From assembly GCA_905198125.1 (NCBI GenBank), contig CAJKBH010000011.1, positions 1-64,000 of the forward strand: a DNA stretch of 64,000 bases, given 5' to 3'. The position numbers and the translations under genes are program-made. The notes beneath the pieces are model-generated. The model did no database searches and was not told where the DNA came from. It worked only from the letters and a program-made list of their open reading frames with translations. The stretch comes from an uncultured Porphyromonadaceae bacterium (GTDB lineage: Bacteria > Bacteroidota > Bacteroidia > Bacteroidales > Muribaculaceae). Shown here in pieces: positions 17,925-26,426 of this stretch; position 1 is the stretch's first letter; each line of letters begins with the position of its first letter.

Positions 17925-18371
17925 ATGGCATTGTGGTTTGAATGCAAGGTAAGATATGACAAGATGACGGAAAACGGTCAGGTGAAGAAGGTGAACGAGC
18001 CGTATCTTGTAGACGCATTGACATTTACGGAGGCCGAGGCCCGCATCATCGAGGAAATGACCCCCTTCATCAGCGGCGAGTATTCGCTGGCGTCGGAAAA
18101 GAAGACCAAGATTTCGGAAGTGTTTTTCAAGGAGGGTGGCGACCGCTGGTATCTGGTGAAAGTGAATTTCATCACTCTTGACGAGAAGACCGGCGTGGAA
18201 AAGAAGACCACAAGCCAGATACTGGTGCAGGCATCGGATTTCGACAGTGCCGTAAGCAATTTCAAGGAGGGAATGCAGGGTACGATGGCCGATTACGAGA
18301 TCGGTTCCGTGGCCGAGACCCTCATAATGGACGTATATCCCGCCAATTTGGGCGCCAAGACAGCCGAATAA
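17925..18371 (+). CDS. DUF4494 domain protein
   Basis: A 148-residue cytoplasmic protein without signal peptide or membrane segment, starting MALWFECKVRYDKMTENGQVK. It matches the DUF4494 family known almost only from Bacteroidota; no function is established. The layout is a small alpha/beta domain with paired acidic and basic stretches. It has a strong promoter and lies 10 bases upstream of the YggS-type gene, so the two share an mRNA; this pairing hints at a role near PLP or amino-acid metabolism, but that is guilt by association only. Confidence 0.85.
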   Translation: MALWFECKVRYDKMTENGQVKKVNEPYLVDALTFTEAEARIIEEMTPFISGEYSLASEKKTKISEVFFKEGGDRWYLVKVNFITLDEKTGVEKKTTSQILVQASDFDSAVSNFKEGMQGTMADYEIGSVAETLIMDVYPANLGAKTAE

Positions 18372-18381
18372 TCACGTAGCG

Positions 18382-19050
18382 ATGGTTGATGTCCAAGCGA
18401 ACATAAATCGTGTGCTGAGTGAAATGCCGGAGGGCGTCAGGCTTGTGGCCGTATCGAAGTTCCACCCGGTGGAGAAGCTGATGGCGGCTTACGAAGCCGG
18501 CCAGCGTCGTTTCGGCGAGAGCCGCGTGCAGGAACTCCTGGCCAAGGAGCCGCAGATGCCGGCTGACGTGGAATGGCACTTCATCGGACACCTGCAGACC
18601 AACAAGGTGAAGCAGCTGGTGGGCAAGGCATCGCTGATAGAAAGCATAGATTCCGAGCGACTGCTGGACATGGTCGACCGGGAATCGCGCAAGGCCGGAG
18701 TGACGACCCGCGTACTGATGCAGGTGCATGTGGCCCGCGAGGAAACCAAGTTCGGATTCTGGCCCGAGGAACTGCTCGACTATTTCCGCGCACGCAAGTT
18801 CGAGAACCTGACCAACACGCATATATGCGGCGTGATGGGGATGGCCTCAAATACCGATAACGCGGAGCGTGTAAGTCAGGATTTCGCTGCCATAGCCGAA
18901 GTCTATAAGGAAATTCTGAGGCTTTGTCCGGACCTGCGCGGATTCGACACGCTGTCGATGGGCATGAGCGGCGACTGGCCGCTGGCCGTGGAACATGGCA
19001 GCAATATGGTAAGAATCGGAACGGCAATATTCGGTGAAAGGGAATACTGA
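18382..19050 (+). CDS. YggS/PROSC family PLP-binding protein
   Basis: A 222-residue protein of the PLP homeostasis family. It is a single alanine-racemase-like barrel; the PLP lysine is Lys26 in LVAVSKFHPVEKL. Other family blocks are FGESRVQEL, WHFIGHLQTNKVK, and the phosphate-binding SMGMSGDWPLAVEHGSNMVRIGTAIFG at the end. Members carry PLP without known catalysis and buffer cellular PLP and amino-acid pools. Length is typical. It is in an operon with the DUF4494 gene (10-base gap); the MFS gene follows 59 bases later. Confidence 0.94.
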   Translation: MVDVQANINRVLSEMPEGVRLVAVSKFHPVEKLMAAYEAGQRRFGESRVQELLAKEPQMPADVEWHFIGHLQTNKVKQLVGKASLIESIDSERLLDMVDRESRKAGVTTRVLMQVHVAREETKFGFWPEELLDYFRARKFENLTNTHICGVMGMASNTDNAERVSQDFAAIAEVYKEILRLCPDLRGFDTLSMGMSGDWPLAVEHGSNMVRIGTAIFGEREY

Positions 19051-19109
19051 CCCGATATCCCGGCAATGTATGTTAACCTGAAATTTAATAAACAACAATA
19101 ACAAATAAC

Positions 19110-20459
19110 ATGAGCTCAACAAAAGCAGCAGCGGCCGCACCGAAATCGAATGGCCGCACCGTGGCGATCATCACGATGTTCTTCATGTTCGCGATGATCT
19201 CTTTCGTGACCAATATGGCGGCTCCGTTCGGAAACATCTGGAGTTTCAAGTACGAATGGGCCGGAATGGCAGGTAACCTTATGAACTTCACCGCCTACCT
19301 GTTCATGGGTATCCCGGCGGGTAACATGCTGATCAAGTACGGCTACAAGAAGACCGCGCTGATCGCGCTGGCAGTCGGCGCCATCGGTCTGGGCATCCAG
19401 CTCCTCTCGAGTGTGGTGGGCGGCAATGTCGTTGTGATCGGCGGCGAGAACCCCACTTACCTTAACCTGTTCATCTATCTGCTCGGCGCCCTGGTGTGCG
19501 GTTTCTGCGTATGTATGCTGAACACCGTGGTAAACCCGATGCTTAACCTGTTGGGCGGCGGCGGCAACAAGGGTAACCAGCTGATTCAGACCGGCGGCAC
19601 GCTGAACTCGCTGTCCGGTACGCTGACCCCCCTGTTGGTCGGTATGCTGGTAGGTACGCTCACGAAGCAGACCACAATGGCGTCGGTTGCTCCGCTGGTA
19701 ATCACCGGTATCGTTATCTTCGCGCTTTCGTTCGTAGTAATCTCGTTCGTCAAGATACCCGAGCCGCAGCAGAATCTGAGCAAGGTGAAGTATGAGCGCA
19801 GTCCCCTGGCTTTCCGCCATTGCACCCTCGGCATCATTGCCATCTTCTTCTATGTGGGTATCGAGATCGGTATCCCGGGCGAGATGAACGCATGGATCAG
19901 CCGCGAGAACTTCGAAGGCGCCGCCGCAGTGGCCGGTTCGCTGGCCGCACTCTATTGGCTGATGATGCTTATCGGACGTTTCCTCAGCTCAATCATCAGC
20001 GGCAAGGTATCGACACGTACCCAGATGGTGACCGTGTCAACTGTGGCTATCATCCTGATACTGCTGGCTATCTTCATCCCCGAATCGGTTACTTTCAAAT
20101 CGCCTGAGATCAAGGCCCTGAACATCACCAGCGGCGAAGTGCCCATCAAGTGCCTGTTCCTTTTCCTGTGCGGTCTCTGTACGTCGGTGATGTGGGGCGG
20201 TATCTTCAACCTCGCCACCGAGGGCCTGGGCAAGTACACGGCCAAGGCTTCCGGTCTGTTCATGATGATGGTTGTCGGCGGTGGCGTCATGCCTTACATC
20301 CAGGATATGATTGCCCGTAGCGGAGTCGGTTATGTAAACAGCTACTGGCTGGTAATAGCCATGCTGGCTTACATCCTGTTCTACTCGCTGATCGGTTCCA
20401 AGAACGTGAACAAGGACATACCCGTAAGCGAGGAACCGTTCGATGCACGTGACCTCTAA
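19110..20459 (+). CDS. MFS transporter, sugar-type
   Basis: A 449-residue protein with about 12 hydrophobic segments and the usual central cytoplasmic loop near residue 215 (PEPQQNLSKVKYERS). The loop after helix 2 has IKYGYKKTALIALAVG, which resembles the GxxxDxxGRK-type motif in FucP-like families. A Gly-rich stretch LLGGGGNKGNQLIQTGGTLNSL lies at about 150-170, and the organisation is close to FucP-type monosaccharide/proton symporters. The substrate cannot be read from sequence. It ends at a strong terminator and lies upstream of transketolase, which is compatible with a sugar role. Confidence 0.82.
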   Translation: MSSTKAAAAAPKSNGRTVAIITMFFMFAMISFVTNMAAPFGNIWSFKYEWAGMAGNLMNFTAYLFMGIPAGNMLIKYGYKKTALIALAVGAIGLGIQLLSSVVGGNVVVIGGENPTYLNLFIYLLGALVCGFCVCMLNTVVNPMLNLLGGGGNKGNQLIQTGGTLNSLSGTLTPLLVGMLVGTLTKQTTMASVAPLVITGIVIFALSFVVISFVKIPEPQQNLSKVKYERSPLAFRHCTLGIIAIFFYVGIEIGIPGEMNAWISRENFEGAAAVAGSLAALYWLMMLIGRFLSSIISGKVSTRTQMVTVSTVAIILILLAIFIPESVTFKSPEIKALNITSGEVPIKCLFLFLCGLCTSVMWGGIFNLATEGLGKYTAKASGLFMMMVVGGGVMPYIQDMIARSGVGYVNSYWLVIAMLAYILFYSLIGSKNVNKDIPVSEEPFDARDL

Positions 20460-20475
20460 TAACGCGACATAACAA

Positions 20476-20516
20476 AAAATCCGGGAGCCCTTTGGGGATT
20501 AGCCCGGATTTTTTCG
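20476..20516 (+). terminator. Terminator after the MFS gene
   Basis: AAAATCCGGG (20476-20485) pairs with CCCGGATTTT (20503-20512) and is followed by T residues. It is a strong rho-independent terminator 17 bases after the stop. Confidence 0.88.
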
Positions 20517-20552
20517 TAATATATTATAGAAATAATAAACTTTCGATAACTC

Positions 20553-20669
20553 AAGTTGAAGTTGAAAAAGTTAAAAGAGTTAATGAAGTTAAGAGGAATG
20601 TGAAAACTCACAAATGACGGCACTATTATCTTAACTTTTTAAACTTTATCAACTTTATCAACTTTATTG
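20553..20669 (+). repeat. Long imperfect inverted repeat upstream of tkt (copy A)
   Basis: The left arm (about 20553-20597) is built of AGTTgA/AGTTaA units; the right arm (about 20625-20669) is its rough reverse complement, built of AACTTTat/AACTTTtt units. The segment from about 20585 to 20669 aligns almost without gaps to 41445-41527 upstream of nth, including the middle block GAATGTG...GCACT.TTATCTTAACTTTTT. It ends 15 bases before the tkt start codon. Confidence 0.7.
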
Positions 20670-20684
20670 AGCAAGTTGAAAACT

Positions 20685-22736
20685 ATGCGAAATATTAATA
20701 AAACAGATATGGATGAGAAAGTGATGCGGTCGGCCGGCAACAATCTGCGCGTGCTGATTGCAGAGATGGTAGAGAAATCGAAGTCGGGCCATCCCGGAGG
20801 CGCTCTGGGTGCGGCCGATTTCGTGAACGTGCTTTATTCGTCGTTCCTGGTATACGATCCCGAGGATCCGTCATGGTTCGCCCGCGACCGGTTCTTCCTC
20901 GATCCGGGCCACATGTCGCCGATGCTGTACAGCATCCTGGCCCTGACCGGCAAGTATTCGATGGAAGACCTGCAGCAGTTCCGTCAGTGGGGCAGCGAGA
21001 CTCCCGGTCATCCCGAGGTGGATGTGGCCCGTGGCGTCGAGAATACGTCGGGCCCGTTGGGCCAGGGTCATGTCATGGCTGTCGGCAGCGCCATCGCCGA
21101 GCAGTTCCTCGAGGCCCGTTTCGGCAAGGTTGTGGCCCACAAGACATACGCTTTCATTTCCGACGGCGGCGTGCAGGAGGAGATTTCGCAGGGCGCTGGC
21201 CGCATAGCCGGCACGTTGGGACTGCACAACCTCATCATGTTCTACGATTCGAACAAGGTTCAGCTGTCCACTCTGGTGAAGGATGTGGACCAGGAGGATG
21301 TGGCCGCCAAGTATCGCGCGTGGAACTGGAACGTGCTTGAGGTGGACGGCAGCGATCCCTTGGCGATGGCCGATGTTCTGGCCAAGGCTCAGGAGGAGAA
21401 GGAGCGTCCCACCATCATCATCGGCCACACCACAATGGCCAAGGGCGTTGTGAAGGGTGACGGCGAATCGCTGGAAGGCGCCATCAACACTCACGGACAG
21501 CCCATCTCGGCTGCCGGCGCCGATGTGGCCGCAACAGTAAGAAACTACGGCGGCGATCCCGAGAATCCCTGGGTGATCCGCGAGGAAGTCAAGGAACTGT
21601 ACGCAAAGCGTGCCGAGGAACTGAAGAAAATCGTTGCCGCACGCCGCGAGGAATATAACGAATGGGCCAAGGCAAATCCCGAACTGGCCAAGACTCTGGA
21701 AGACTACAAGGCGTTGGAACTGCCCGCTTTGGACTGGGATTCCATCGAGTTCAAGCCCAACATGGCGTCGCGTGCCGCATCGGCAACGGTTCTCAGCTTT
21801 CTGGCAGAGCATATAGGCAACATGATAGTGTCGAGTGCCGACCTGGCCAACAGCGACAAGACCGACGGCTTCCTGAAGAAGACGCACGCCTTTGCCAAGG
21901 GTGATTTCAGCGGCGCGTTCCTGCAGAGCGGCGTGTCGGAGCTGACCATGGCCTGCATCATGAACGGTATCGCCCTGCACGGCGGCATCTTCGCTGCCTG
22001 CGGCACATTCTTCGTGTTCAGCGACTATATGAAGCCCGCCATCCGTATGGCTGCGCTGATGAAGCTCCCCGTCAAGTTCATCTACACTCACGACTCGTTC
22101 CGTGTAGGCGAGGATGGACCGACGCACGAGCCTATCGAGCAGGAGGCTCAGATCCGTCTGATGGAGCTGGTTCACAACTTTGACGGCAAGCGTTCGGTAC
22201 TGGTGCTCCGTCCCTGCGACTCTGCCGAGACCGTAGAGAGCTACAAGCTGGCTATGGAGACCAAGGACCGTCCCTCGGTATTGATTTTCTCGCGTCAGAA
22301 TCTGGAGGACCTGCCCGGCGAGAACCGCCGCGACGAGGCTAAGAAGGCCGCACACGGCGGATATGTCGTTAAGGGAGTGGACGGTAAGCCCGACGTTACG
22401 CTGGTTGCCAACGGCAGCGACGTGGCCCTGCTGGTACACGCAGCCGAAGAACTGGCCAATGACGGCGTGAAGGCACAGGTGGTATCCGTACCTTCGATCG
22501 GTCTGTTCCTGGATCAGGACAAATCGTACCGCGACAGTGTGATTCCCGAGGGCGTGCCTCAGTTCGGACTCACCAGCGGACTGCCCATCACCTTGTGGCC
22601 CGTGCTGCACGGCAAGTTCGACGTAGTCGGCATGGAGCGTTTCGGCGCCTCCGCCCCCGCCAAGGTACTGGAGGAGAAGTTCGGCTACACCGTTCCCGTC
22701 GTCCTCGCCAGGATCCGCACCTTCCTCGGCAAGTAA
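20685..22736 (+). CDS. tkt: Transketolase
   Basis: A TPP enzyme that moves two-carbon units between sugar phosphates in the pentose phosphate pathway. I choose ATG 20685 (683 residues); ATG 20709 is also possible, and an upstream TTG at 20667 lies in the repeat. The N-terminal block is KSGHPGGALGAADFVNVLY, then GPLGQGHVMAVGSA, and the TPP/Mg motif is SDGGVQEEISQGAG with Asn further on in YDSNKVQLST. In the pyrimidine-binding domain SGVSELTMACIMNGIALHGG keeps the catalytic Glu, and FIYTHDSFRVGEDGPTHEP is the phosphate-site block. The last 23 codons and the trailing DNA are present again, decayed, at 23804-23935. Confidence 0.94.
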   Translation: MRNINKTDMDEKVMRSAGNNLRVLIAEMVEKSKSGHPGGALGAADFVNVLYSSFLVYDPEDPSWFARDRFFLDPGHMSPMLYSILALTGKYSMEDLQQFRQWGSETPGHPEVDVARGVENTSGPLGQGHVMAVGSAIAEQFLEARFGKVVAHKTYAFISDGGVQEEISQGAGRIAGTLGLHNLIMFYDSNKVQLSTLVKDVDQEDVAAKYRAWNWNVLEVDGSDPLAMADVLAKAQEEKERPTIIIGHTTMAKGVVKGDGESLEGAINTHGQPISAAGADVAATVRNYGGDPENPWVIREEVKELYAKRAEELKKIVAARREEYNEWAKANPELAKTLEDYKALELPALDWDSIEFKPNMASRAASATVLSFLAEHIGNMIVSSADLANSDKTDGFLKKTHAFAKGDFSGAFLQSGVSELTMACIMNGIALHGGIFAACGTFFVFSDYMKPAIRMAALMKLPVKFIYTHDSFRVGEDGPTHEPIEQEAQIRLMELVHNFDGKRSVLVLRPCDSAETVESYKLAMETKDRPSVLIFSRQNLEDLPGENRRDEAKKAAHGGYVVKGVDGKPDVTLVANGSDVALLVHAAEELANDGVKAQVVSVPSIGLFLDQDKSYRDSVIPEGVPQFGLTSGLPITLWPVLHGKFDVVGMERFGASAPAKVLEEKFGYTVPVVLARIRTFLGK

Positions 22737-22767
22737 ACAGAACTTATCTCACTGAATTATACAGGGT

Positions 22768-22788
22768 GTGCCCGGCTCAGACGGGCAC
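22768..22788 (+). terminator. Hairpin after tkt
   Basis: GTGCCCG (22768-22774) pairs with CGGGCAC (22782-22788) with a 7-base loop. A T tract is lacking. The decayed copy downstream keeps a hairpin with different bases (TCCGG/CCGGA). Confidence 0.5.
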
Positions 22789-22829
22789 AGCCTCATAGAT
22801 TATTATATAGAATGCTATTTTTTGCAGTC

Positions 22830-23642
22830 TTATTTTATAAATTTTCTGTCGGAGGTTTCGTTTTCCAATACGCTCATCTGGTGAATGGCAATCTGATTTA
22901 GTTTCAGCAACCGTTCAGGCTGTGATATTCCTTGTTCAATGAATACGGCATTAATATTCTCCATATTCGACAGGCAAATAAGTTCGTTTATTGTGGCATA
23001 GTCACGTATATTCCCTTTGAGAGTAGGATTTGCATCGCGCCATTGTTTGGCTGTCATGCCGAACATCGCCACATTCAGCACGTCGGCCTCATTTGCATAG
23101 ATGATGTTTGCCTGTGCCTTGGTAACTTCGGCGGGAATCAGGTTATGTTTGATGGCATCAGTGTGGATTCGATAGTTTATTTTCGAAAGCTCGCGTTTGG
23201 CTGACCAACCGAGTTGCCGTTGTTCCACTTCCTTAAGTCGTTGGAACTCTTTGACAAGATATAGTTCAAACTCTACAGAGACCCAACTTGCGAACTTAAA
23301 AGCAATGTCCCGTTGGGCATAGGTGCCTCCATCTCTGCCTAACTTATTCATTATGCCGATTGCTCCTGTAAGTTCAACCCAACGGCTTGGACTCATTGTA
23401 AAGGCATTAGATCCGGCTTCCCTCAAAATGGGGTCGAATTCGACCCCTTTAAAGTCAGGATTATTCAGGGACTCCCACAAGCCAAGATATTCAAGCGTGT
23501 TTTTTGCTCTCATCCAATTTTTAACAACATCTTTTGGTTCTTCCGGATTCTTTTGGCGGGCGATATCAGTGATACAGATATAATCTATACCATCTTTTGC
23601 AAATGTTCTGATTGTGGAGTCTTTTACAACTAATTTAGCCAT
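22830..23642 (-). CDS. KilA-N domain protein
   Basis: A 270-residue protein from ATG 23642; this start lies about 42 bases after the predicted transcription start, while the longer in-frame start at 23726 would precede the promoter. The KilA-N domain covers about 1-140: DYICITDIARQ, VVKNWMRAKNTLEYLGLWE, and GGTYAQRDIAFKFASWVSVEFELYLV. This is a DNA-binding fold found in phages, large DNA viruses and bacterial mobile regions. The C-terminal 120 residues form a helical part seen in the common Bacteroidota version. Its coding is AT-richer than tkt and it lies between tkt and a decayed tkt end, so it was probably acquired. The function of chromosomal copies is not known. Confidence 0.86.
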   Translation of the reverse strand: MAKLVVKDSTIRTFAKDGIDYICITDIARQKNPEEPKDVVKNWMRAKNTLEYLGLWESLNNPDFKGVEFDPILREAGSNAFTMSPSRWVELTGAIGIMNKLGRDGGTYAQRDIAFKFASWVSVEFELYLVKEFQRLKEVEQRQLGWSAKRELSKINYRIHTDAIKHNLIPAEVTKAQANIIYANEADVLNVAMFGMTAKQWRDANPTLKGNIRDYATINELICLSNMENINAVFIEQGISQPERLLKLNQIAIHQMSVLENETSDRKFIK

Positions 23643-23690
23643 AGGTTTGGTGACGAAATGTTTAATTACATAGCCGATGCAGCTTCTTGG

Positions 23691-23722
23691 CAAAGATAAT
23701 TGTTTTCGTCGGATTGAACAAA
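23691..23722 (-). promoter_or_regulatory. Promoter for the KilA-N gene
   Basis: On the minus strand TTTG (23722-23719) and TATCTTTG (23698-23691) are 20 bases apart, a match to the Bacteroidota consensus. It lies 49 bases upstream of ATG 23642 and supports that start. Confidence 0.75.
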
Positions 23723-23803
23723 ACAAAGATTATAAGTATGGACTTTTTACCTATATATTGGAAATATGCTTATTATTGATAGGTGAGGATAAATCCTCTG
23801 TTT

Positions 23804-23935
23804 GGTGCTTGAGGAGAAGTTTGGCTGCACCGTCCTCGCCAAGATCCGCGCCTTCCTCGGCAAGTAAACAGAACTTATTTCACTGAAATGATACAGGGTG
23901 TATCCGGCTCAGCCGGACGCACCCTTATGGATTTT
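23804..23935 (+). pseudogene. Decayed second copy of the tkt 3' end
   Basis: Bases 23805-23867 encode VLEEKFGCTVLAKIRAFLGK and a stop, matching the last residues of transketolase apart from a 9-base in-frame deletion and a few changes. The similarity continues past the stop codon through ACAGAACTTAT, CACTGAA, ATACAGGGTGT and the hairpin to about 23935, matching 22664-22803. There is no start codon and no upstream tkt sequence. Either an ancient insertion duplicated the 3' end, as integrases do at gene ends, or a tandem tkt copy was mostly deleted. Confidence 0.85.
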
Positions 23936-23977
23936 ATGATTATGGAATAGCGGAATAGTGAGGTATTGTAGTATTAC

Positions 23978-24008
23978 TTTGATATTTCATTGAAAATGCG
24001 TAACTTTG
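23978..24008 (+). promoter_or_regulatory. Promoter for the HExxH protein gene
   Basis: TTTG at 23978-23981 and TAACTTTG at 24001-24008 with a 19-base spacer. The ATG at 24027 lies 18 bases after the -7 element; a GTG-type start at 24006 would overlap the promoter and is rejected. Confidence 0.8.
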
Positions 24009-24026
24009 ACAGTAAATATACCGGTT

Positions 24027-25079
24027 ATGAATCATCTATTCCGAATTCTTGCGATTGTAATTTATATATTGCTGCCGTGGAACATATCTTATGGCGGGGT
24101 TTTTAATACTTCCAAATCTTTCGATTTATTATGTGTGCCGCAATATATAGACCATATTAAAGATGATGCACGGTTCGCGGAACTATGTTCGGATTCCATC
24201 TTTATCGCCAATATTACAGACGTTAATTCCAATAGCAGTGCCTCAAAACTTTGCAATCTTTATTCTGAAATACACGGGGATAAAGACGATATTACAAAAT
24301 GCCTGTTCACAATTCAGCATTTAGACAGCCTTGCCCGCGATGTGGAATGGGCTAAAGGCATCCTTTCGGTTCAACCTCAACTGTCGTATATCTGTCATAA
24401 ATTGGTTGAACATGGGTATTCGGATTATTGGGATAATACAGTTTATCCAAAATTGAAATCGCATATTGACAACTATAATCTGAATAAGGATTTACTTAAT
24501 AACATAAACCGAAACCTTATCGAGTTTTTCTTACCCGAATCTCTGTCTGACATCCAATCCAAAATATATATTCTGGATATTGAAAATGCTTTTAATCTTT
24601 CAGATGAGTCATTTTGCTGCACTCCACTTATTCTGAATCCCGAAATAGAAAAGCAGTTGAGAATAAATTTTATGAATATTTATATTCACGAAAATTTACA
24701 TAATCTCCATGTTTCCCCTGAACTTATGGAGAAACTCAGCGAACTTGACTGTGACCCTTTTTATAGAAGCAAGGAGGATATTGCACAGAAACATGGAGAG
24801 GGCAGGAACGAGGCTTTTGTCGTTGCTGCCGAACTGTTCATATCCCGTAAGTTAGGGATTCGAGACAATCAAAATGTTTATGAAGAACTTTCACAATACG
24901 TTGATGGCAGTCTGGTACTGGCTCCGATAATATATGTGAATCTGTCTGACCGTATCCCTGACGAATCATATAATGATTTTCTTATTCGATTATTTGACAC
25001 AGGCATTTTGAGAGCCGGAGCCATCAAGGACAGATACGATAAAGCTATGACAGCCATTCAATCTGAAATTGATAAATAA
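24027..25079 (+). CDS. Secreted protein with an HExxH metallopeptidase-like motif
   Basis: I do not recognise a named family. The 350-residue product starts with a hydrophobic signal segment (MNHLFRILAIVIYILLPWNI). Most of the protein is a helical domain of about 300 residues with only three or so Cys. His221-Glu-Asn-Leu-His225 is a perfect HExxH, followed 37 residues later by Glu262 in NEAFVVAAE, which resembles the NExxxD third-ligand block of gluzincins such as thermolysin. This pattern suggests a zinc metallopeptidase, but the rest of the protein does not confirm it and chance cannot be excluded. The gene is AT-rich and sits in the accessory stretch with a good promoter of its own. Its stop is directly followed, in the same frame, by a toxin fragment. 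Confidence 0.65.
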   Translation: MNHLFRILAIVIYILLPWNISYGGVFNTSKSFDLLCVPQYIDHIKDDARFAELCSDSIFIANITDVNSNSSASKLCNLYSEIHGDKDDITKCLFTIQHLDSLARDVEWAKGILSVQPQLSYICHKLVEHGYSDYWDNTVYPKLKSHIDNYNLNKDLLNNINRNLIEFFLPESLSDIQSKIYILDIENAFNLSDESFCCTPLILNPEIEKQLRINFMNIYIHENLHNLHVSPELMEKLSELDCDPFYRSKEDIAQKHGEGRNEAFVVAAELFISRKLGIRDNQNVYEELSQYVDGSLVLAPIIYVNLSDRIPDESYNDFLIRLFDTGILRAGAIKDRYDKAMTAIQSEIDK

Positions 25080-25217
25080 GGTGGTTGTAGGATAATTACA
25101 TTTGATGCGGTGGAACGTAACGGATGTCTCTATTTGATTTACGCCTATGATAAATCTCAATATGACAATATCAATTTGTCGATTATAAAAGGAATTGTAG
25201 CCGAACTTGGAATATGA
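25080..25217 (+). pseudogene. C-terminal fragment of a RelE-like toxin
   Basis: Read in frame from 25080, the DNA encodes GGCRIITFDAVERNG, then CLYLIYAYDKSQYDN, then INLSIIKGIVAELGI and a stop at 25215-25217. This matches the last 45 residues of the intact toxin at 26079-26426 (GGARIITYTVVV, VYLMNVYDKSDFSS, VELSIIKNMIRDL). There is no start codon; the N-terminal two thirds are missing, and the fragment begins exactly at the stop of the HExxH gene. It is a relic of a toxin-antitoxin module truncated by a rearrangement. Confidence 0.8.
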
Positions 25218-25279
25218 TAAGTAATTTTTAGAACACGATGAATAAGTTGTTTAATAGTAAATAGACAGAGTCGTGCTTC

Positions 25280-25981
25280 TTATTTTAGGAGGGCGGTTAG
25301 CTGGTTGCGGGTTGCGTCGGGGAGCTTGGCGGAGAGGGTGTCGACAAGGAATTCAAAGGATTCGGAGGGCGTTCGGTCTGTCTCACGGAATGAGCGTTCA
25401 AACCATATCTCGGGCGTGGAATAAACGGCGACGCCCCAGCCGTAGCGGTCTCCTCGGGCCGTCAGTTTGTATTCGAAATCGGCTATCAACAGCCAGCCTC
25501 CCATTTGCAGACGTTGCAGGGGACCTTCGATGCTGTGGCGTTTTGGTCTGACATATTCCATCGCCTCCACAAGGTCTTCGGGTTTTCGTTTGCGCGAAGG
25601 GGTTCCGAAAATGATACGTTTGAGTTCGGTCGACGACAATCCTTCGTTTTCGCGGATTATATCAAGTATCATACGTTCGGTTGAGTCCGGATTGACGGGA
25701 TAAGCCGCTCTCCGGTAATTCAGGAAGTCAGGCAGCAGGTCCAACGACACGAAGCCGGCCTTGCGATTGAAGAATTTGCCGTAAGCAGTGGTCTGTTCCT
25801 GAATCACGGGACCTTTCCACTCCCAGCACCCGTAATCGTCGCGCGTCTCGCCGAACAACATGCCGGGTGCCGCCATCTCCTGTACGGAGAATCCCGGTAT
25901 TTTGTTGGCAAAGAAAGGGAGCATCCCGAAACGGAGCGCCGCCCTTTCCAGTTGCTCTTTGCTTGCTATCAAGTTTCCCAT
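25280..25981 (-). CDS. AlkZ-related protein
   Basis: A 233-residue protein from ATG 25981. It contains FGMLPFFANKIPGFSVQEM, CWEWKGPVIQEQTTAYGKFF and GFVSLDLLPDFLNYRR near the N terminus, then a winged-helix-like part (LDIIRENEGLSSTELKRIIFG) and a final LTARGDRYGWGVAVYSTPE block. These blocks fit the Bacteroidota proteins annotated as AlkZ-related, distant relatives of YcaQ/AlkZ DNA glycosylases that unhook crosslinks. The catalytic QxQ motif of true AlkZ is not visible to me, so activity should not be assumed. A TAATTTTG element lies only 5 bases upstream of this start, so the mRNA may have almost no leader. Confidence 0.7.
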   Translation of the reverse strand: MGNLIASKEQLERAALRFGMLPFFANKIPGFSVQEMAAPGMLFGETRDDYGCWEWKGPVIQEQTTAYGKFFNRKAGFVSLDLLPDFLNYRRAAYPVNPDSTERMILDIIRENEGLSSTELKRIIFGTPSRKRKPEDLVEAMEYVRPKRHSIEGPLQRLQMGGWLLIADFEYKLTARGDRYGWGVAVYSTPEIWFERSFRETDRTPSESFEFLVDTLSAKLPDATRNQLTALLK

Positions 25982-26078
25982 TACTACAAAATTAATCAAT
26001 TATAACAATGTAAGCCTAACAAATTTGTAAACCCCTCGAATTCGGTAGGTTTAAATTGGAATGATATAAGTGAAGATA

Positions 26079-26426
26079 TTATTGTGGAGGTTGCTTTAAG
26101 TCCCGAATCATATTCTTTATAATGGACAATTCCACGGAGGAAAAATCCGACTTGTCGTAGACATTCATCAGATATACGCGACCTTCGGATTCTGTGACGA
26201 CGACTGTGTAAGTAATAATTCGGGCACCTCCGGATTTGCCTCGTCCTTTGGATGTGATAGCCATACGAATCTTGCGGATTCCCGGGCTGAGTTCGGTCCC
26301 TTGAAAAGGATTCTCCATAAGGGAAAGAACAAGTCCCTTCAGATCATTCTTGAAAGATCTGTGCCGCTTCTGAAGGGCCTTGGATTGACTCTCGAATTCG
26401 GGAGTGGTTAAAACTTCAAAGCTCAT
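26079..26426 (-). CDS. RelE/ParE-superfamily toxin
   Basis: A 115-residue protein encoded immediately after, and overlapping by 11 bases, a Phd-like antitoxin gene. The RelE-type fold is suggested by FEVLTTPEFESQSKALQKRH, IRKIRMAITSKGRGKSGGARIIT and VYLMNVYDKSDFSSV, which are conserved blocks of this toxin branch. Toxins of this fold usually cut mRNA at the ribosome, or poison gyrase in the ParE branch; the target here cannot be told. The antitoxin-first order with overlap is the usual type II layout and secures coupled translation. A truncated relative is present at 25080. Confidence 0.88.
   Translation of the reverse strand: MSFEVLTTPEFESQSKALQKRHRSFKNDLKGLVLSLMENPFQGTELSPGIRKIRMAITSKGRGKSGGARIITYTVVVTESEGRVYLMNVYDKSDFSSVELSIIKNMIRDLKQPPQ

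Noticed and set aside
20871..22610. A 579-codon minus-strand frame opposite tkt
   Set aside because: Antisense shadow of transketolase with no recognisable domain or promoter.
23642..23726. Longer start for the KilA-N protein at 23726
   Set aside because: It would lie upstream of the consensus promoter at 23691-23722; ATG 23642 fits.
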